Source of the DNA: Mesorhizobium sp. M1D.F.Ca.ET.043.01.1.1
Lineage (GTDB): Bacteria > Pseudomonadota > Alphaproteobacteria > Rhizobiales > Rhizobiaceae
Assembly (NCBI RefSeq): GCF_003952385.1
Contig: NZ_CP034444.1
Location: 6,585,001 to 6,649,000 of the forward strand
Direction of reading: 5' to 3'
DNA: 64,000 nucleotides
Part shown: positions 31,502 to 41,587 of the stretch, piece after piece
How positions within the stretch are numbered: position 1 is the stretch's first letter
Layout: every line of letters begins with the position of its first letter
The notes under the pieces: generated by a model
Told to the model about the DNA's origin: nothing
Database searches by the model: none
The model's input: the letters and a program-made list of their open reading frames with translations, nothing else
Position numbers and translations under genes: made by a program

Positions 31502-34500
31502 TCAGCTGCACCCGCTCGTGGCCCCACAAGTATCGCACTTCTCACAGGTGCCGTTCCGCACCATGGTGAAGTTGTGGCACTCCGAGCATTCGTTGCCGGT
31601 GTAGCCCTGCAGCAGCGACTGCTGGCGCCTTGTCGCGGCGAGCTTCTTGGCCTCGGCCGCTTCGTTGGCGGCAGCGTCGGTGAAGAGCGCTTCGGCGCCG
31701 CCGGCGGCCTCGGCTTCCGCTTCCACCATCTCCTCGGCCAGTTCCCTGGCGCGCTCCTCATAGTCGCGCTTGTAGGCGATCGCCTCGTCGCTTGCCGGCT
31801 TCAGCGCCAGCACGTTGGAACCGGCGAAGGCGGTCGGCGCGGCGCGGGCAGGGGTCGTCGTCGGGGCGGAGCCGCCAAGGCCCTTGGGCTCGCCGCCGAT
31901 GCCCGACACCAGCTTCACCGGCGAGGCGCCGCGATAAAGACCCTTGGAGAAGGGCGTCGCCTTGCCTTCGGTGATGCCGCGGCCGAGCGCCGTCTTGTCG
32001 AAGTCGGACTGGTCGACATGGGCGAGGTCGTGGCGGCCGAGATAGGAGACGGCCAACTCGCGGAACACGTAGTCGAGGATCGACGTCGCGTTCTTGATCG
32101 CGTCGTTGCCCTGCACCATGCCGGCCGGCTCGAACTTGGTGAAGGTGAAGGCCTCGACATATTCGTCGAGCGGCACGCCGTATTGCAGGCCGAGCGAGAT
32201 CGCGATGGCGAAGTTGTTCATCATGGCGCGGAAGGCGGCGCCTTCCTTGTGCATGTCGATGAAGATCTCGCCGAGCCGCCCGTCGTCGAACTCGCCGGTC
32301 CTGAGATACACCTTGTGGCCGCCGACCACGGCCTTCTGCGTGTAGCCCTTGCGGCGGTTCGGCAGCTTCTCGCGGTCGCGGTAGAGCCGTTCGACCACGC
32401 GCTCGACGATCTTTTCCGTCACCTGCACGGCGCGCTGCGCGGCGGGCGCCGCGATCAGCTGCTCGACCGCCTCGTCCTCATCCTCGTCGTCATCGGCGAG
32501 CAGCGAGGCATTGAGCGGCTGCGACAGTTTTGAGCCGTCGCGATAGAGCGCGTTGGCCTTCAGCGCCAGCTTCCAGGACAGCATGTAGGCGTTCTTGGCG
32601 TCCTCGACCGTCGCCTCGTTCGGCATGTTGATGGTCTTGGAGATGGCGCCCGAGATGAAGGGCTGGGCCGCTGCCATCATCAGGATGTGGCTCTGGATCG
32701 AGAGCGAGCGCTTGCCGATCTTGCCGCAGGGGCTGGCGCAGTCGAACACCGGCAGGTGCTCGGCCTTCAGGAACGGCGCGCCTTCCAGCGTCATGGCACC
32801 GCAAACATGGATATTGGCGGCGTCGATGTCCTTCTTGCTGAAGCCGAGCGCCGGCAGCATCTCGAAGGAGAAGTCGGAGAGCTGCTCGTCGGTGAAGCCG
32901 AGCGTCTCCTTCACCCAGTCGGCGCCCAGCGTCCACTGGTTGAACACGAACTTGATGTCGAAGGCCGACTTCAGCGCCGCGTTCAGCGCCGTGATCTTCT
33001 CGTCGGTGAAGCCTTTGGCCTTCAGCGAGGACGGGTTGATGCCCGGCGCCTGGTTGAGGTTGCCGTGGCCGACCGCATAGGCCTCGATCTCGGCGATCTG
33101 GCTTTCGGAATAGCCCAGCGTCCTGAGCGCTTCCGGTACCGCGCGGTTGATGATCTTGAAGTAGCCGCCGCCGGCGAGCTTCTTGAATTTCACCAGCGCG
33201 AAGTCGGGCTCGATGCCGGTGGTGTCGCAGTCCATGACGAGGCCGATCGTGCCGGTCGGCGCGATCACGGTCGCCTGCGCGTTCCGGTAGCCGTGCTCCT
33301 CGCCGAGCTCGATGGCGCGGTCCCAGGCGGCGCGGGCATGCTCGGCCAGCGCCTGCTGCTTCAGGTCGGCAGCGACCAGCGGCACCGGATTGACGGCGAG
33401 CTTCTCGTAGCCGTCCTTGTCGCCATAGGCGGCGCGGCGATGGTTGCGCATGACGCGCAGCATATTCTGGGCGTTGCGGTCATAGTCCGGGAAGGCGCCG
33501 AGCTCGGAAGCCATCTCGGCCGAGGTCGAATAGGCGACGCCGGTCATGATCGCGGTCAGCGCGGCGCAGATGGCGCGGCCCTCGTCGGAGTCGTAAGGAA
33601 TGCCCGAGGTCATCAAGAGGCCGCCGATATTGGCGTAGCCGAGGCCGAGCGTGCGGTAGTCGTAGGAGAGCTTGGCGATCTCCTTCGACGGGAACTGCGC
33701 CATCATCACCGAGATTTCGAGCACGACGGTCCACAGCCGCACGGTGTGCTCGTAGGCAGCGATGTCGATCGTGCCGTCCGCCTTGCGGTAGGGCAGCAAG
33801 TTGATCGAGGCGAGGTTGCAGGCCGTGTCGTCGAGGAACATGTATTCCGAGCACGGATTGGAGGCCCGGATCGCACCGGCGGAAGCACAGGTGTGCCAGT
33901 CGTTCATCGTCGTGTTGAAGTGCAGGCCGGGGTCGGCCGACGCCCAGGCGGCGTAGCCGATCTTTTCCCAGAGATCGCGCGCCTTCAGCGTCTTCAGCAC
34001 CTTGCCGTCCTTGCGGGCGGTGAGCTGCCAGTCGCCATCGGCCTCGACGGCGCGCAGGAAATTGTCCTTCAGCGACACCGAGTTGTTGGAGTTCTGGCCG
34101 GAGACGGTGAGGTAGGCGTCCGAATCCCAGTCTGTGTCGTAGGTCTTGAACGACATCGAGGTGTAGCCCTGGCGGGCGAACTGGATGACGCGGTAGATGT
34201 AGTTCTCCGGCACCGAGTTCTTCTTGGCCGCCTTGATCTCGCGCTTCAGCGCGGTGTTTAAAGCCGGGTCGAAGCAGTCGTCATCATGGCCCTCGCAATT
34301 GACGCAGGCCTTCATGATCGCTTCGAGATGCTTCTTGACGATCTTCGAGCCGGTCACCAGCGAGGCGACCTTCTGCTCTTCATTGACCTTCCAGTCGATG
34401 AAGTCCTCGATATCGGGGTGGTCGGCGTCGACGATGACCATTTTTGCGGCGCGGCGCGTCGTGCCGCCCGACTTGATGGCGCCGGCGGCGCGGTCGCCGA

Positions 34501-35293
34501 TCTTGAGGAAGCTCATCAGGCCGGACGAGCGGCCGCCGCCGGAAAGCTTCTCGCCTTCGCCGCGCAGCATCGAGAAGTTCGAGCCGGTGCCGGAACCGTA
34601 TTTGAACAGGCGCGCCTCACGCACCCACAGGTCCATGATGCCGCCCTCGTTGACGAGGTCGTCCTGCACGCTCTGGATGAAGCAGGCATGCGGCTGCGGA
34701 TGCTCGTAGGCGGACTTCGACTTGGTCAGCTTGCCGGTGAAGGGATCGACATAGAAATGGCCCTGGCTCGGACCGTCGATGCCGTAGGCCCAATGCAGGC
34801 CGGTGTTGAACCACTGAGGCGAGTTCGGCGCGACGCGCTGGGTGGCGAGCATATAGGCGAGCTCGTCGCGGAAGGCGCGCGCGTCTTCCTCCGATTTGAA
34901 GTAGCCGCCCTTCCAGCCCCAATAGGTCCAGGTGCCGGACAGCCGGTCGAAGACCTGGCGGGCATCGGTTTCCGAACCATAGCGATCGGCCTCGGGGAGC
35001 TTGGCGAGCTCGGCCTCGTCGGCGACCGAGCGCCACAGGAACGAGGGGACGTCGTTCTCCTCGACCTTCTTCAGGCGCGCCGGCACGCCGGCCTTGCGGA
35101 AATATTTCTGGGCCAGGATGTCGGCCGCGACCTGGCTGAACTGGGCCGGCACGTCGATGTTGTCCAGGCGGAACACCACCGAGCCATCGGGATTCTTGAT
35201 CTCCGACAGGGCCTTCCGGAATTCGATCTCCGCGTAAGCTGCCCTTTCTTGGCCTGCTTGGTCTGGCTTGGTGAAGCGACGCTCGATGCGCAT
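31502..35293 (-). CDS. nrdJ: Class II (B12-dependent) ribonucleotide reductase NrdJ
   Basis: A 1263-residue adenosylcobalamin-dependent ribonucleoside-diphosphate reductase, of normal length for the rhizobial enzyme. The catalytic-site cysteine lies in [20 protein letters not shown] (N-P-C-S-E motif), nucleotide-site and barrel blocks are [15 protein letters not shown] and [14 protein letters not shown], and a cysteine-rich insert occurs at [15 protein letters not shown]. The C-terminus has a CxxC-rich tail ([23 protein letters not shown]) for redox regeneration or metal binding. Supplies deoxynucleotides in the absence of oxygen limits on class I. Starts at ATG 35293 with AAGGGA. It carries LexA- and NrdR-type sites upstream. 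Confidence 0.97.
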   Translation of the reverse strand: MRIERRFTKPDQAGQERAAYAEIEFRKALSEIKNPDGSVVFRLDNIDVPAQFSQVAADILAQKYFRKAGVPARLKKVEENDVPSFLWRSVADEAELAKLPEADRYGSETDARQVFDRLSGTWTYWGWKGGYFKSEEDARAFRDELAYMLATQRVAPNSPQWFNTGLHWAYGIDGPSQGHFYVDPFTGKLTKSKSAYEHPQPHACFIQSVQDDLVNEGGIMDLWVREARLFKYGSGTGSNFSMLRGEGEKLSGGGRSSGLMSFLKIGDRAAGAIKSGGTTRRAAKMVIVDADHPDIEDFIDWKVNEEQKVASLVTGSKIVKKHLEAIMKACVNCEGHDDDCFDPALNTALKREIKAAKKNSVPENYIYRVIQFARQGYTSMSFKTYDTDWDSDAYLTVSGQNSNNSVSLKDNFLRAVEADGDWQLTARKDGKVLKTLKARDLWEKIGYAAWASADPGLHFNTTMNDWHTCASAGAIRASNPCSEYMFLDDTACNLASINLLPYRKADGTIDIAAYEHTVRLWTVVLEISVMMAQFPSKEIAKLSYDYRTLGLGYANIGGLLMTSGIPYDSDEGRAICAALTAIMTGVAYSTSAEMASELGAFPDYDRNAQNMLRVMRNHRRAAYGDKDGYEKLAVNPVPLVAADLKQQALAEHARAAWDRAIELGEEHGYRNAQATVIAPTGTIGLVMDCDTTGIEPDFALVKFKKLAGGGYFKIINRAVPEALRTLGYSESQIAEIEAYAVGHGNLNQAPGINPSSLKAKGFTDEKITALNAALKSAFDIKFVFNQWTLGADWVKETLGFTDEQLSDFSFEMLPALGFSKKDIDAANIHVCGAMTLEGAPFLKAEHLPVFDCASPCGKIGKRSLSIQSHILMMAAAQPFISGAISKTINMPNEATVEDAKNAYMLSWKLALKANALYRDGSKLSQPLNASLLADDDEDEDEAVEQLIAAPAAQRAVQVTEKIVERVVERLYRDREKLPNRRKGYTQKAVVGGHKVYLRTGEFDDGRLGEIFIDMHKEGAAFRAMMNNFAIAISLGLQYGVPLDEYVEAFTFTKFEPAGMVQGNDAIKNATSILDYVFRELAVSYLGRHDLAHVDQSDFDKTALGRGITEGKATPFSKGLYRGASPVKLVSGIGGEPKGLGGSAPTTTPARAAPTAFAGSNVLALKPASDEAIAYKRDYEERARELAEEMVEAEAEAAGGAEALFTDAAANEAAEAKKLAATRRQQSLLQGYTGNECSECHNFTMVRNGTCEKCDTCGATSGCS

Positions 35294-35373
35294 TGGTCCG
35301 GTCCCTTTTGTCTACATATAGCGCTTTTCCCCAGGGATTTCTGCCCCAATGGCTAAAAGCGCAGTCCGCCGTT

Positions 35374-35399
35374 TGCCGGCATCGCGAGCAATGCCGGCA
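35374..35399 (-). other. Hairpin in the nrdJ leader
   Basis: TGCCGGCAT (35374-35382) pairs perfectly with ATGCCGGCA (35391-35399) around an 8-base loop, in the roughly 215-base 5' leader predicted from the candidate promoter. No T run follows, so it is not a classic attenuator. Function not shown. Confidence 0.4.
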
Positions 35400-35512
35400 T
35401 TCTCCTCGTCGCGGGTTCCGCCGTGCAGACAGCAAAACGCTTTGCCCGAACATTTGCCCGGGCTGCAGGCCGACCCCGCGGGTCCCTAACTGAAACTTTG
35501 GTCGATTCCCTC

Positions 35513-35527
35513 GTTCGAGGGAGGTTC
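35513..35527. promoter_or_regulatory. LexA (SOS) box, alphaproteobacterial type
   Basis: GTTC-GAGGGAG-GTTC on the plus strand, i.e. GAAC-N7-GAAC toward nrdJ, is an exact match to the direct-repeat LexA box of alphaproteobacteria. It directly follows the candidate -10 of nrdJ, so it would cover the transcription start. A 16-bp palindrome TCCCTCGTTCGAGGGA (35507-35522) overlaps it. Confidence 0.7.
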
Positions 35528-35541
35528 ACACTATCTAGGGT
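35526..35541. promoter_or_regulatory. NrdR box, proximal (weaker) copy
   Basis: TCACACTATCTAGGGT agrees with the NrdR consensus acaCwAtATaTwGtgt at 12 of 16 positions. Its start is 31 bases from that of the second box, the usual three-turn spacing of NrdR sites. It covers the candidate -10 of nrdJ. Confidence 0.7.
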
Positions 35542-35556
35542 CGAGCCTGCCTGCAA
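35528..35556 (-). promoter_or_regulatory. Candidate sigma-70-type promoter of nrdJ
   Basis: Reading toward nrdJ: -35 TTGCAG (35556-35551), a 17-base spacer and -10 TAGTGT (35533-35528). The -35 is fair, the -10 weak. Its placement exactly between and over the two NrdR boxes and next to the LexA box is the main support. It would give a leader of about 225 bases. Confidence 0.45.
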
Positions 35557-35572
35557 ACACTAAATATAGTGT
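35557..35572. promoter_or_regulatory. NrdR box, distal (strong) copy
   Basis: ACACTAAATATAGTGT matches the NrdR consensus acaCwAtATaTwGtgt at 15 of 16 positions. NrdR is the ATP/dATP-sensing repressor of ribonucleotide reductase genes, so nrdJ is very probably its target. The partner box is at 35526-35541. Confidence 0.85.
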
Positions 35573-35579
35573 TAACAGA

Positions 35580-36014
35580 TCATTTTTTCCAGGCCGACAA
35601 TTCTCCCTTTCGCCCACCCAAGCCCCAACATCCCAACGCTCCCGCCGGCCTCGTGAACAGGCGGAAATGCGGGCAAAACGCACAAAATCCGGGAAAAAAG
35701 ACCGGCCTCTGAACTCTCCGGTCACGCCCGCAACAGGAGCGCATGGCCTATAAAAAGCGACTCGTTCTGACCCGTCAAGGATTCGTTTTTGTAGGTTTTG
35801 TGACCCCAATATGTTGTGTGTCACATATGTGGATAACGGGGACAGCAAGGCGCCTCGAAACGCCTGGATTCGACGGTCGTTGCTGACCGGTTCGGCGGGT
35901 GGCCCGGAGCCGGGCCCGACGAGCGGCTTTCCATTTTAGCTGGCTTGCACTATCTCTTGCGCTTGCGCGGGGGCGTGTCTTGTCAAGCCTAAAAGCATTC
36001 GTTACGCCCCGCTC
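35580..36014. other. Intergenic region upstream of gltX, no supported gene
   Basis: About 435 bases between the NrdR boxes and gltX. A 47-codon frame with an AGGAG site starts at 35743, but its product shows no family resemblance and I do not call it. AT-rich stretches near 35750-35840 (TATAAAAAG, CACATATGTGGATAAC) could hold the gltX promoter. No RNA gene is recognised. Confidence 0.5.
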
Positions 36015-37388
36015 ATGACAGTTACCGTTCGTTTCGCCCCATCCCCAACCGGCCGCATCCATATCGGCAACGCGCGCACCGCGCTGTTCAACTGGCTGTT
36101 CGCCATGAACAACAAGGGCCGCTACATCCAGCGCTTCGACGACACCGACGTTGCCCGCTCGACCCAGGAATTCGCCGATTCCATCCTGTATGACCTGCAT
36201 TGGCTGGGCGTCTTCCCGGATGTTACCGAATATCAATCGCGCCGCGTCGACATCTACGATGCGGCGGTCGAGCGGCTGAAGGCGGCACGCGTGCTCTATG
36301 CCTGCTATGAAACGCCGGAGGAGCTCGATCTGCGCCGCAAGGTGCGGCGCACGCGCGGCCTGCCGCCGGTCTATGGCCGTGAGGCGCTGACGCTGACGCC
36401 GGACCAGGTGGCCGAATACGAATCCGACGGGCGCCGGCCGCATTGGCGCTTCCTGTTGCCGAACTTCACCGGCGATCCGCTGCAGCCGGAGCGGACCGAG
36501 GTACACTGGAACGACCTGGTGCGCGGCGAGGAGACCGTAGATCTCGCCTCGCTGTCGGATCCGGTGCTGGTGCGCGAGGACGGCAGCTATCTCTACACGC
36601 TGCCTTCGGTGGTCGACGACATCGGGATGGGCGTCACCCATGTCATCCGCGGCGATGACCACGTCACCAACACCGGCGTGCAGATCGCGTTGTTCCAGGC
36701 GCTGGGCGCCGAGCCGCCGGTGTTCGGCCACCACAATCTCTTGACCACTGTCTCGGGCGAGGGGCTGTCGAAGCGCACCGGCGCGCTGTCCATCGAAAGC
36801 CTGCGCGGGGACGGCATCGAGCCGATGGCGGTCGCCTCGCTCGCCGTGCTCGTCGGCACGTCGGAGAACGTTACGGCCGTGCATGACCTCAATGAGCTCG
36901 CCGGGCATTTCGACCCGGCGGCGACATCCAAGTCCGCCGCCAAGTTCGACCCCGACGAGCTGTTCGTGCTCAACCGGACGCTCATGCATCAAATGCCGTT
37001 CGAGGAGGCGCGCGACCGGCTGATCGTGCTCGGCATTTCCGGCGACAGCGCCGAGCCCTTCTGGCAGGCGGTACGCGGCAACATCGACCGTTTGTCGGAC
37101 GCTGTCGCCTGGTGGCGAATCCTGAGCGACGGGCCGCAGGAGCCGGCGGAGTTTTCCGGCGAGGATCGCGACTTCCTCCACCAGGCGTTCGATCTCCTGC
37201 CCGAGGAGCCGTGGAACGGCACCGTCTGGAAGGACTGGACCGGCAAGATCAAGGAAGCGACCGGCCGCAAGGGCAAGCCGCTGTTCATGCCGCTGCGGCT
37301 GGCACTTACCGGGCGGACTTCGGGGCCTGAGCTTTCAGATCTATTGCCGCTGATGGGTCGGGAAGGAACGCTGGCCCGACGACCCTGA
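36015..37388 (+). CDS. gltX: Glutamate--tRNA ligase
   Basis: A 457-residue class I aminoacyl-tRNA synthetase that charges tRNA with glutamate. The HIGH-type signature is [20 protein letters not shown] near residues 9-28; the KMSKS equivalent is [12 protein letters not shown] near 251-262. [10 protein letters not shown] is the glutamate-site block. The anticodon-binding domain is C-terminal ([15 protein letters not shown]). Alphaproteobacteria often carry two gltX genes, and some second copies aminoacylate tRNA-Gln for the amidotransferase route; which one this is cannot be settled here. The 3' end overlaps the antiparallel DUF2865 gene by 83 bases. Confidence 0.96.
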   Translation: MTVTVRFAPSPTGRIHIGNARTALFNWLFAMNNKGRYIQRFDDTDVARSTQEFADSILYDLHWLGVFPDVTEYQSRRVDIYDAAVERLKAARVLYACYETPEELDLRRKVRRTRGLPPVYGREALTLTPDQVAEYESDGRRPHWRFLLPNFTGDPLQPERTEVHWNDLVRGEETVDLASLSDPVLVREDGSYLYTLPSVVDDIGMGVTHVIRGDDHVTNTGVQIALFQALGAEPPVFGHHNLLTTVSGEGLSKRTGALSIESLRGDGIEPMAVASLAVLVGTSENVTAVHDLNELAGHFDPAATSKSAAKFDPDELFVLNRTLMHQMPFEEARDRLIVLGISGDSAEPFWQAVRGNIDRLSDAVAWWRILSDGPQEPAEFSGEDRDFLHQAFDLLPEEPWNGTVWKDWTGKIKEATGRKGKPLFMPLRLALTGRTSGPELSDLLPLMGREGTLARRP

Positions 37389-38511
37389 CCTTGCGCTGTT
37401 CCGGCGGCAACGCCGATACCGGCGACACCGGCACCTTGGCGGTCAGGCGCTTGATCCCCGCGCGGTCGAGCCCGCCTTCGGCATTGGCGAGCGTTTCGGG
37501 GTCGGCGCCAGGATCGGGTTTGGCGGCCGGCACCGGGACGAAGGGCGTGGCCCCGCCGTCCGGTTGCGACTGTTCCGGATTGGGCGGAGTGCCGGCGATG
37601 ATCGAGAAATTGCCGGCCTGGGCGTTGCAGCCGCATTGCGGCGGCCGCGAGTAGTTGGCCTGCTTGTAGAGATAGGCAGTCGGCAACTCGCTGTAGGGTT
37701 GGCCGGTCACCGAAGACGTCATATTGTCGGCATCGTCATCCATGCCCTGCTTGTAGAACACCTGCATCTCGGTGCCGGGGCAGCTCGATTCGCAATTCTT
37801 CTGGTCGCGTTCGAAATCGCCGTAGGAGGCGGCGTTCGACATCGGGAAGAAATAGCCGTCGCAAGTGCGCACGCAAATCGTGTGGAACTCGCCGTTCGGC
37901 AGGTCCATGCCGTCCGGCTGGTTGATGATCCGGCGGAAGTTGCGCACGCTGGGATCGTCGGACGGCACCTCCGATCCGTCGGGCGCGTCGAGGGGCTCGG
38001 TATCCTGACCGCGGCCGAAAAGCTGTTCGAAGAGATTGCCGTTGCCGCCGTCGCGGGCGGCCTCCTGGATGGGAGCGCGGCGCGGCGCGATCTCCTCGTC
38101 GCGGCAGCCATTGGCGTCGAGCGCCGCAAGGATGCGGCTGCGGTCGCGCCGGGTGCCGCCGCCGGCCAGCCGCTCGCGCTTGGCCTGCAAGGTGTCGAGG
38201 TTGGCCTTCATGCGCTCTATCGAGGCATTGATCGCCGCGCATTGGCCGACATTGCGCGAAAACAGCGTGAAGCCGCAATTGGCATCGCTGGCGCGGCCGC
38301 GCGCCTTCGCCAGCTGCTCGCGCTGGCGGGCGATCGCGTCGTCATATTTGCGGATCAGGCCCGGGCCGCCGCCACCGCCGCTTGCGGCGGCGAGTTCGGC
38401 TTCAAGTTGGCGGCACGTGCGGGAGGCTGCTTGCGGCTCGGTCACTGCGACAGCCGACGCCGCGAACGCTGCAAGCAGCGCCGCGAGGTGCGTCAGCTTC
38501 AACCCCTTCAT
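37306..38511 (-). CDS. DUF2865 exported protein
   Basis: A 401-residue exported protein with a signal peptide ([18 protein letters not shown]). The DUF2865 core is clear: [20 protein letters not shown] and [20 protein letters not shown], then [20 protein letters not shown] and [12 protein letters not shown], with many paired cysteines that suggest disulfides in the periplasm. A coiled segment ([37 protein letters not shown]) precedes it and a Pro/Ala-rich tail follows. Function is unknown; the family is restricted mainly to Hyphomicrobiales. The C-terminal 28 codons are antisense to gltX. Confidence 0.88.
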   Translation of the reverse strand: MKGLKLTHLAALLAAFAASAVAVTEPQAASRTCRQLEAELAAASGGGGGPGLIRKYDDAIARQREQLAKARGRASDANCGFTLFSRNVGQCAAINASIERMKANLDTLQAKRERLAGGGTRRDRSRILAALDANGCRDEEIAPRRAPIQEAARDGGNGNLFEQLFGRGQDTEPLDAPDGSEVPSDDPSVRNFRRIINQPDGMDLPNGEFHTICVRTCDGYFFPMSNAASYGDFERDQKNCESSCPGTEMQVFYKQGMDDDADNMTSSVTGQPYSELPTAYLYKQANYSRPPQCGCNAQAGNFSIIAGTPPNPEQSQPDGGATPFVPVPAAKPDPGADPETLANAEGGLDRAGIKRLTAKVPVSPVSALPPEQRKVRVVGPAFLPDPSAAIDLKAQAPKSAR

Positions 38512-38560
38512 CCGCCTGGAATCCCGATTGCCCGTGGTCGGAAGACTACCGCGTTCGTGG

Positions 38561-38971
38561 TTAACTGTTCCCTAGTAGAGGCCAAACCGATGCTAGCAAA
38601 AGCATAGCGATTCCAACAAACGCTACGTTCCAAACGAGCGAGCGGAGCAGTGGAACGCCGAATGCATAGAGCGGAAGATAGACCAGCCTGGCCGAAAAAT
38701 AGAGTCCGGCTCCCCACTTGCTGAGCACGGTCTCGTGGCCAGTCGCGTGGACAAGAAAAACCGCCGCCACGAACACCGGAAATGTCTCGACGAAGTTTCG
38801 CAGTGCCCTTTCCAGGCGCCCTGCCAGCCCAGTGAGCGGAGGGAGTTCGGCGTCTCGGGCGCTGGCCGTCCAGCGGTAACCTCGCTGGAAGCTCGCCGAA
38901 TGCGAGGCGAGGACTATGTGAATGAAACAGAGCACGCAACTTGCGGCGAGCATGGCTAGTTCGAAGCTCAT
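38561..38971 (-). CDS. MAPEG family membrane protein
   Basis: A 136-residue polytopic protein of the MAPEG family. Four hydrophobic segments are visible (ELAMLAASCVLCFIHIVLAS, VFVAAVFLVHATG, GLYFSARLVYLPLYAFGVPL, LVWNVAFVGIAMLLLASVWP). The family blocks RLERALRNFVETFPVFVAA and ARLVYLPLYAFGVPLLRSLVW are diagnostic. Members include glutathione S-transferases and eicosanoid enzymes; bacterial substrates are unknown. ATG 38971 is chosen since the upstream extension is charged and poorly membrane-like. Confidence 0.9.
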   Translation of the reverse strand: MSFELAMLAASCVLCFIHIVLASHSASFQRGYRWTASARDAELPPLTGLAGRLERALRNFVETFPVFVAAVFLVHATGHETVLSKWGAGLYFSARLVYLPLYAFGVPLLRSLVWNVAFVGIAMLLLASVWPLLGNS

Positions 38972-39087
38972 TCTACCCTCGCACCTGCGCCAATGGTCGT
39001 TTCGCACGTCGAAATGCGGTCGGGTTTGACGGACGCCAAATTGCAATCAGGCACCACCGGTATTCACAGCCGGAGTCGTAATCGTCC

Positions 39088-41412
39088 TCAACCCAAATCG
39101 ACGAGCGCCTGCGCCTTGTGCGCCGCCTCGACCACGGCCAGCGCCGTCATATTGACGACGCCGCGCGAGGTCACCGAAGGCGTCAGGATATGCGCGGGCT
39201 TGTCGGTGCCGAGCAGGATCGGTCCGACATGCAGAGCGTCCATCATGGCGCGCAGCGCCGTCAGCGTGATGTTGGCCGAATCGAGGTTCGGGAACACCAG
39301 GAGATTGGCTTCGCCCTTTAGCCGCGAATGCGGGTAGACGCGCTGGCGCAGATGTTCCGAAAGAGCGGAGTCGGCATGCATCTCGCCGTCGCATTGCAAG
39401 TCCGGCGCGATGCGGGCGAGGATCGACGCCGCCTGGCGCATCTTCAGCGCGCCGGGCGAATCGCGCGAGCCGAAATCCGAATGCGAAAGAAGCGCCGCCT
39501 TGGGCTCGATGCCGAAGCGCTGGATCTCTTCCGCCGCCAGCACGGTCATCTCGGCGATCTCCTCCGCCGTCGGATCGACCGAGACATGGGTGTCGGTGAG
39601 GAAGATGATGCCGCGCTGCGAGATCAGCATCGACAAGGTCGAGAGATCGCGGTCCTTGATGCCGGGACGCGGCCCGATGATCAGCGTGACATTGCGCAGA
39701 TGCCGTTCGAAGCGGCCTTCGAGCCCGCAAATCATCGCGTCCGCATCGCCGCGCTTCAGCGCGAGCGCCGCGATCACCGTATTGTTGGTGCGCACCATGG
39801 TGCGCGCGGCCTCCGTCGTTATGCCGCGGCGGCCGGCGAGCTCGATCAGCAGATCGACATAGTGGCGGTAGCGCGGATCGTCTTCCGGGTTGATCAGGCC
39901 GAAATCGACGCCAGGCTTGATGCGCAGGCCGTAGCGTTTCAGCCGCACTTCCACCACATGCGGGCGGCCGATCAGGATCGGCTCGGCGATGCCTTCCTCC
40001 AGCACCACCTGCGCCGCGCGCAGCACGCGTTCGTCCTCGCCATCGGCATAGATGACCCGCTTGGCGCTCGAGGCCTTGGCGGAGGAGAACACCGGCTTCA
40101 TCACCAGGCCGGAACGGAAGACGAAGCGGTTGAGCTTGTCGATATAGGCCGAAAAGTCGGCGATCGGCCGCGTCGCCACGCCGGTGTCGCAGGCGGCTTT
40201 CGCCACCGCCGGCGCGATGCGCAAGATGAGGCGCGGGTCGAAGGGCGAGGGGATCAGGAAATCCGGGCCGAACACCGGCGTCTCGCCGGAATAGGCGCGC
40301 GCCGCGACATCGGAAGGCTCTTCGCGGGCAAGGGCGGCGATCGCCCTGACCGCGGCCATCTTCATTTCCTCGTTGATGGCGCTGGCGCCGCAGTCCAGCG
40401 CGCCGCGGAAGATGTAAGGAAAGCAGAGCACGTTGTTGACTTGATTGGGAAAATCGGAACGCCCGGTGCAGATCATGGCGTCCGGTCGGGCCACCCTTGC
40501 CACCTCCGGCATGATCTCCGGCGTCGGGTTGGCGAGCGCCAGGATCAGCGGCTTCGGCGCCATATGCCGCAGGAGCTCGGGCTTGAGAACGCCGGCGGCG
40601 GAGAGGCCGAGGAAGACATCGGCGCCGGGGATGACATCGGCCAGCGTGCGCGCCTGCGTATCCTTCACATAAGGGTCTTTCCAGCGATCCATCTCCTCGA
40701 CGCGGCCTTTGTGGGCGACGCCGAAACGGTCGGTGACCCAGATGTTTTCCACCCTGGCGCCGAGCGAGACCAGCAGATTGAGGCAGGCGAGCGCGGCAGC
40801 GCCGGCGCCGGAGGTGACGATCTTGATGTCGGCAATCGTCTTGCCGGCGAATTCCAGCCCGTTGAGCACCGCCGCGGCGACGATGATCGCCGTGCCGTGC
40901 TGGTCGTCATGGAACACCGGTATGCCCATGCGGGCCTTCAGCCGCTCCTCGACCTCGAAGCATTCGGGCGCCTTGATGTCCTCGAGGTTGATGCCGCCGA
41001 AGGTCGGCTCGAGCGCGGCGACGGTCTCGACCATGCGCTCGATCTCGGGCGCGTCGATCTCGATGTCGAAGACGTCGATGCCGGCGAACTTCTTGAACAG
41101 CACCGCCTTGCCTTCCATGACCGGCTTGGAGGCGAGGGGTCCGATATTGCCGAGGCCGAGCACCGCCGAGCCGTTGGAGACGACGCCGACCAGGTTGGCG
41201 CGCGCCGTGTAGTCGGCGGCGGTCGACGGGTCGTCGCGTATTTCGAGGCAAGGGGCGGCCACGCCCGGCGAATAGGCAAGCGCCAGATCCCGCTGGTTGC
41301 CGAGCGGCTTGGTCGCCTGGATTTCGAGCTTTCCCGGTGTAGGGTGCTTGTGGAAGAAGAGCGCGGCTTCGTCGAGGTCCGATCGGGCCGTTTTCTTGCT
41401 CTCGCCGTCCAT
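39088..41412 (-). CDS. maeB: NADP-dependent malic enzyme with C-terminal PTA domain
   Basis: A 774-residue chimeric malic enzyme, oxidatively decarboxylating malate to pyruvate. Residues about 1-430 are the malic enzyme proper: TANARAN-type entry [20 protein letters not shown], metal-binding [19 protein letters not shown], and the NAD(P) Rossmann region [20 protein letters not shown]. Residues about 440-774 form a phosphotransacetylase-like domain ([40 protein letters not shown]), catalytically inactive in studied rhizobial Dme/Tme but affecting oligomerisation and regulation. The good GGGAGGGG site fixes ATG 41412. NADP preference is inferred from family usage. Confidence 0.93.
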   Translation of the reverse strand: MDGESKKTARSDLDEAALFFHKHPTPGKLEIQATKPLGNQRDLALAYSPGVAAPCLEIRDDPSTAADYTARANLVGVVSNGSAVLGLGNIGPLASKPVMEGKAVLFKKFAGIDVFDIEIDAPEIERMVETVAALEPTFGGINLEDIKAPECFEVEERLKARMGIPVFHDDQHGTAIIVAAAVLNGLEFAGKTIADIKIVTSGAGAAALACLNLLVSLGARVENIWVTDRFGVAHKGRVEEMDRWKDPYVKDTQARTLADVIPGADVFLGLSAAGVLKPELLRHMAPKPLILALANPTPEIMPEVARVARPDAMICTGRSDFPNQVNNVLCFPYIFRGALDCGASAINEEMKMAAVRAIAALAREEPSDVAARAYSGETPVFGPDFLIPSPFDPRLILRIAPAVAKAACDTGVATRPIADFSAYIDKLNRFVFRSGLVMKPVFSSAKASSAKRVIYADGEDERVLRAAQVVLEEGIAEPILIGRPHVVEVRLKRYGLRIKPGVDFGLINPEDDPRYRHYVDLLIELAGRRGITTEAARTMVRTNNTVIAALALKRGDADAMICGLEGRFERHLRNVTLIIGPRPGIKDRDLSTLSMLISQRGIIFLTDTHVSVDPTAEEIAEMTVLAAEEIQRFGIEPKAALLSHSDFGSRDSPGALKMRQAASILARIAPDLQCDGEMHADSALSEHLRQRVYPHSRLKGEANLLVFPNLDSANITLTALRAMMDALHVGPILLGTDKPAHILTPSVTSRGVVNMTALAVVEAAHKAQALVDLG

Positions 41413-41587
41413 TCGCGGCCCCTCCCTGCGCTTCCTGCTTTCGAGCCTTTTAGCACGCGGCGGCGATTCTTCGCGACGCCAAATCTCAGCTTCCGCGTTC
41501 ACATCGCCGAAGCCGAAATTTGCGAGTTATTTCATTCGTTTGAGGCAAGACTCTCTGGTTTGGGCTGCTGCCGCGGGGCCGACCCGG

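Noticed and set aside
35294..35525. Cobalamin riboswitch in the nrdJ leader
   Set aside because: B12 dependence made this a natural idea, but neither the B12-box (AGYCMGgAgaCCkGCc) nor a GCCACT motif is found, so I do not call one.
35743..35886. 47-codon frame with an AGGAG site upstream of gltX
   Set aside because: No family resemblance; composition is odd (VGFVTPICCVSHMW) and the region looks like promoter DNA.
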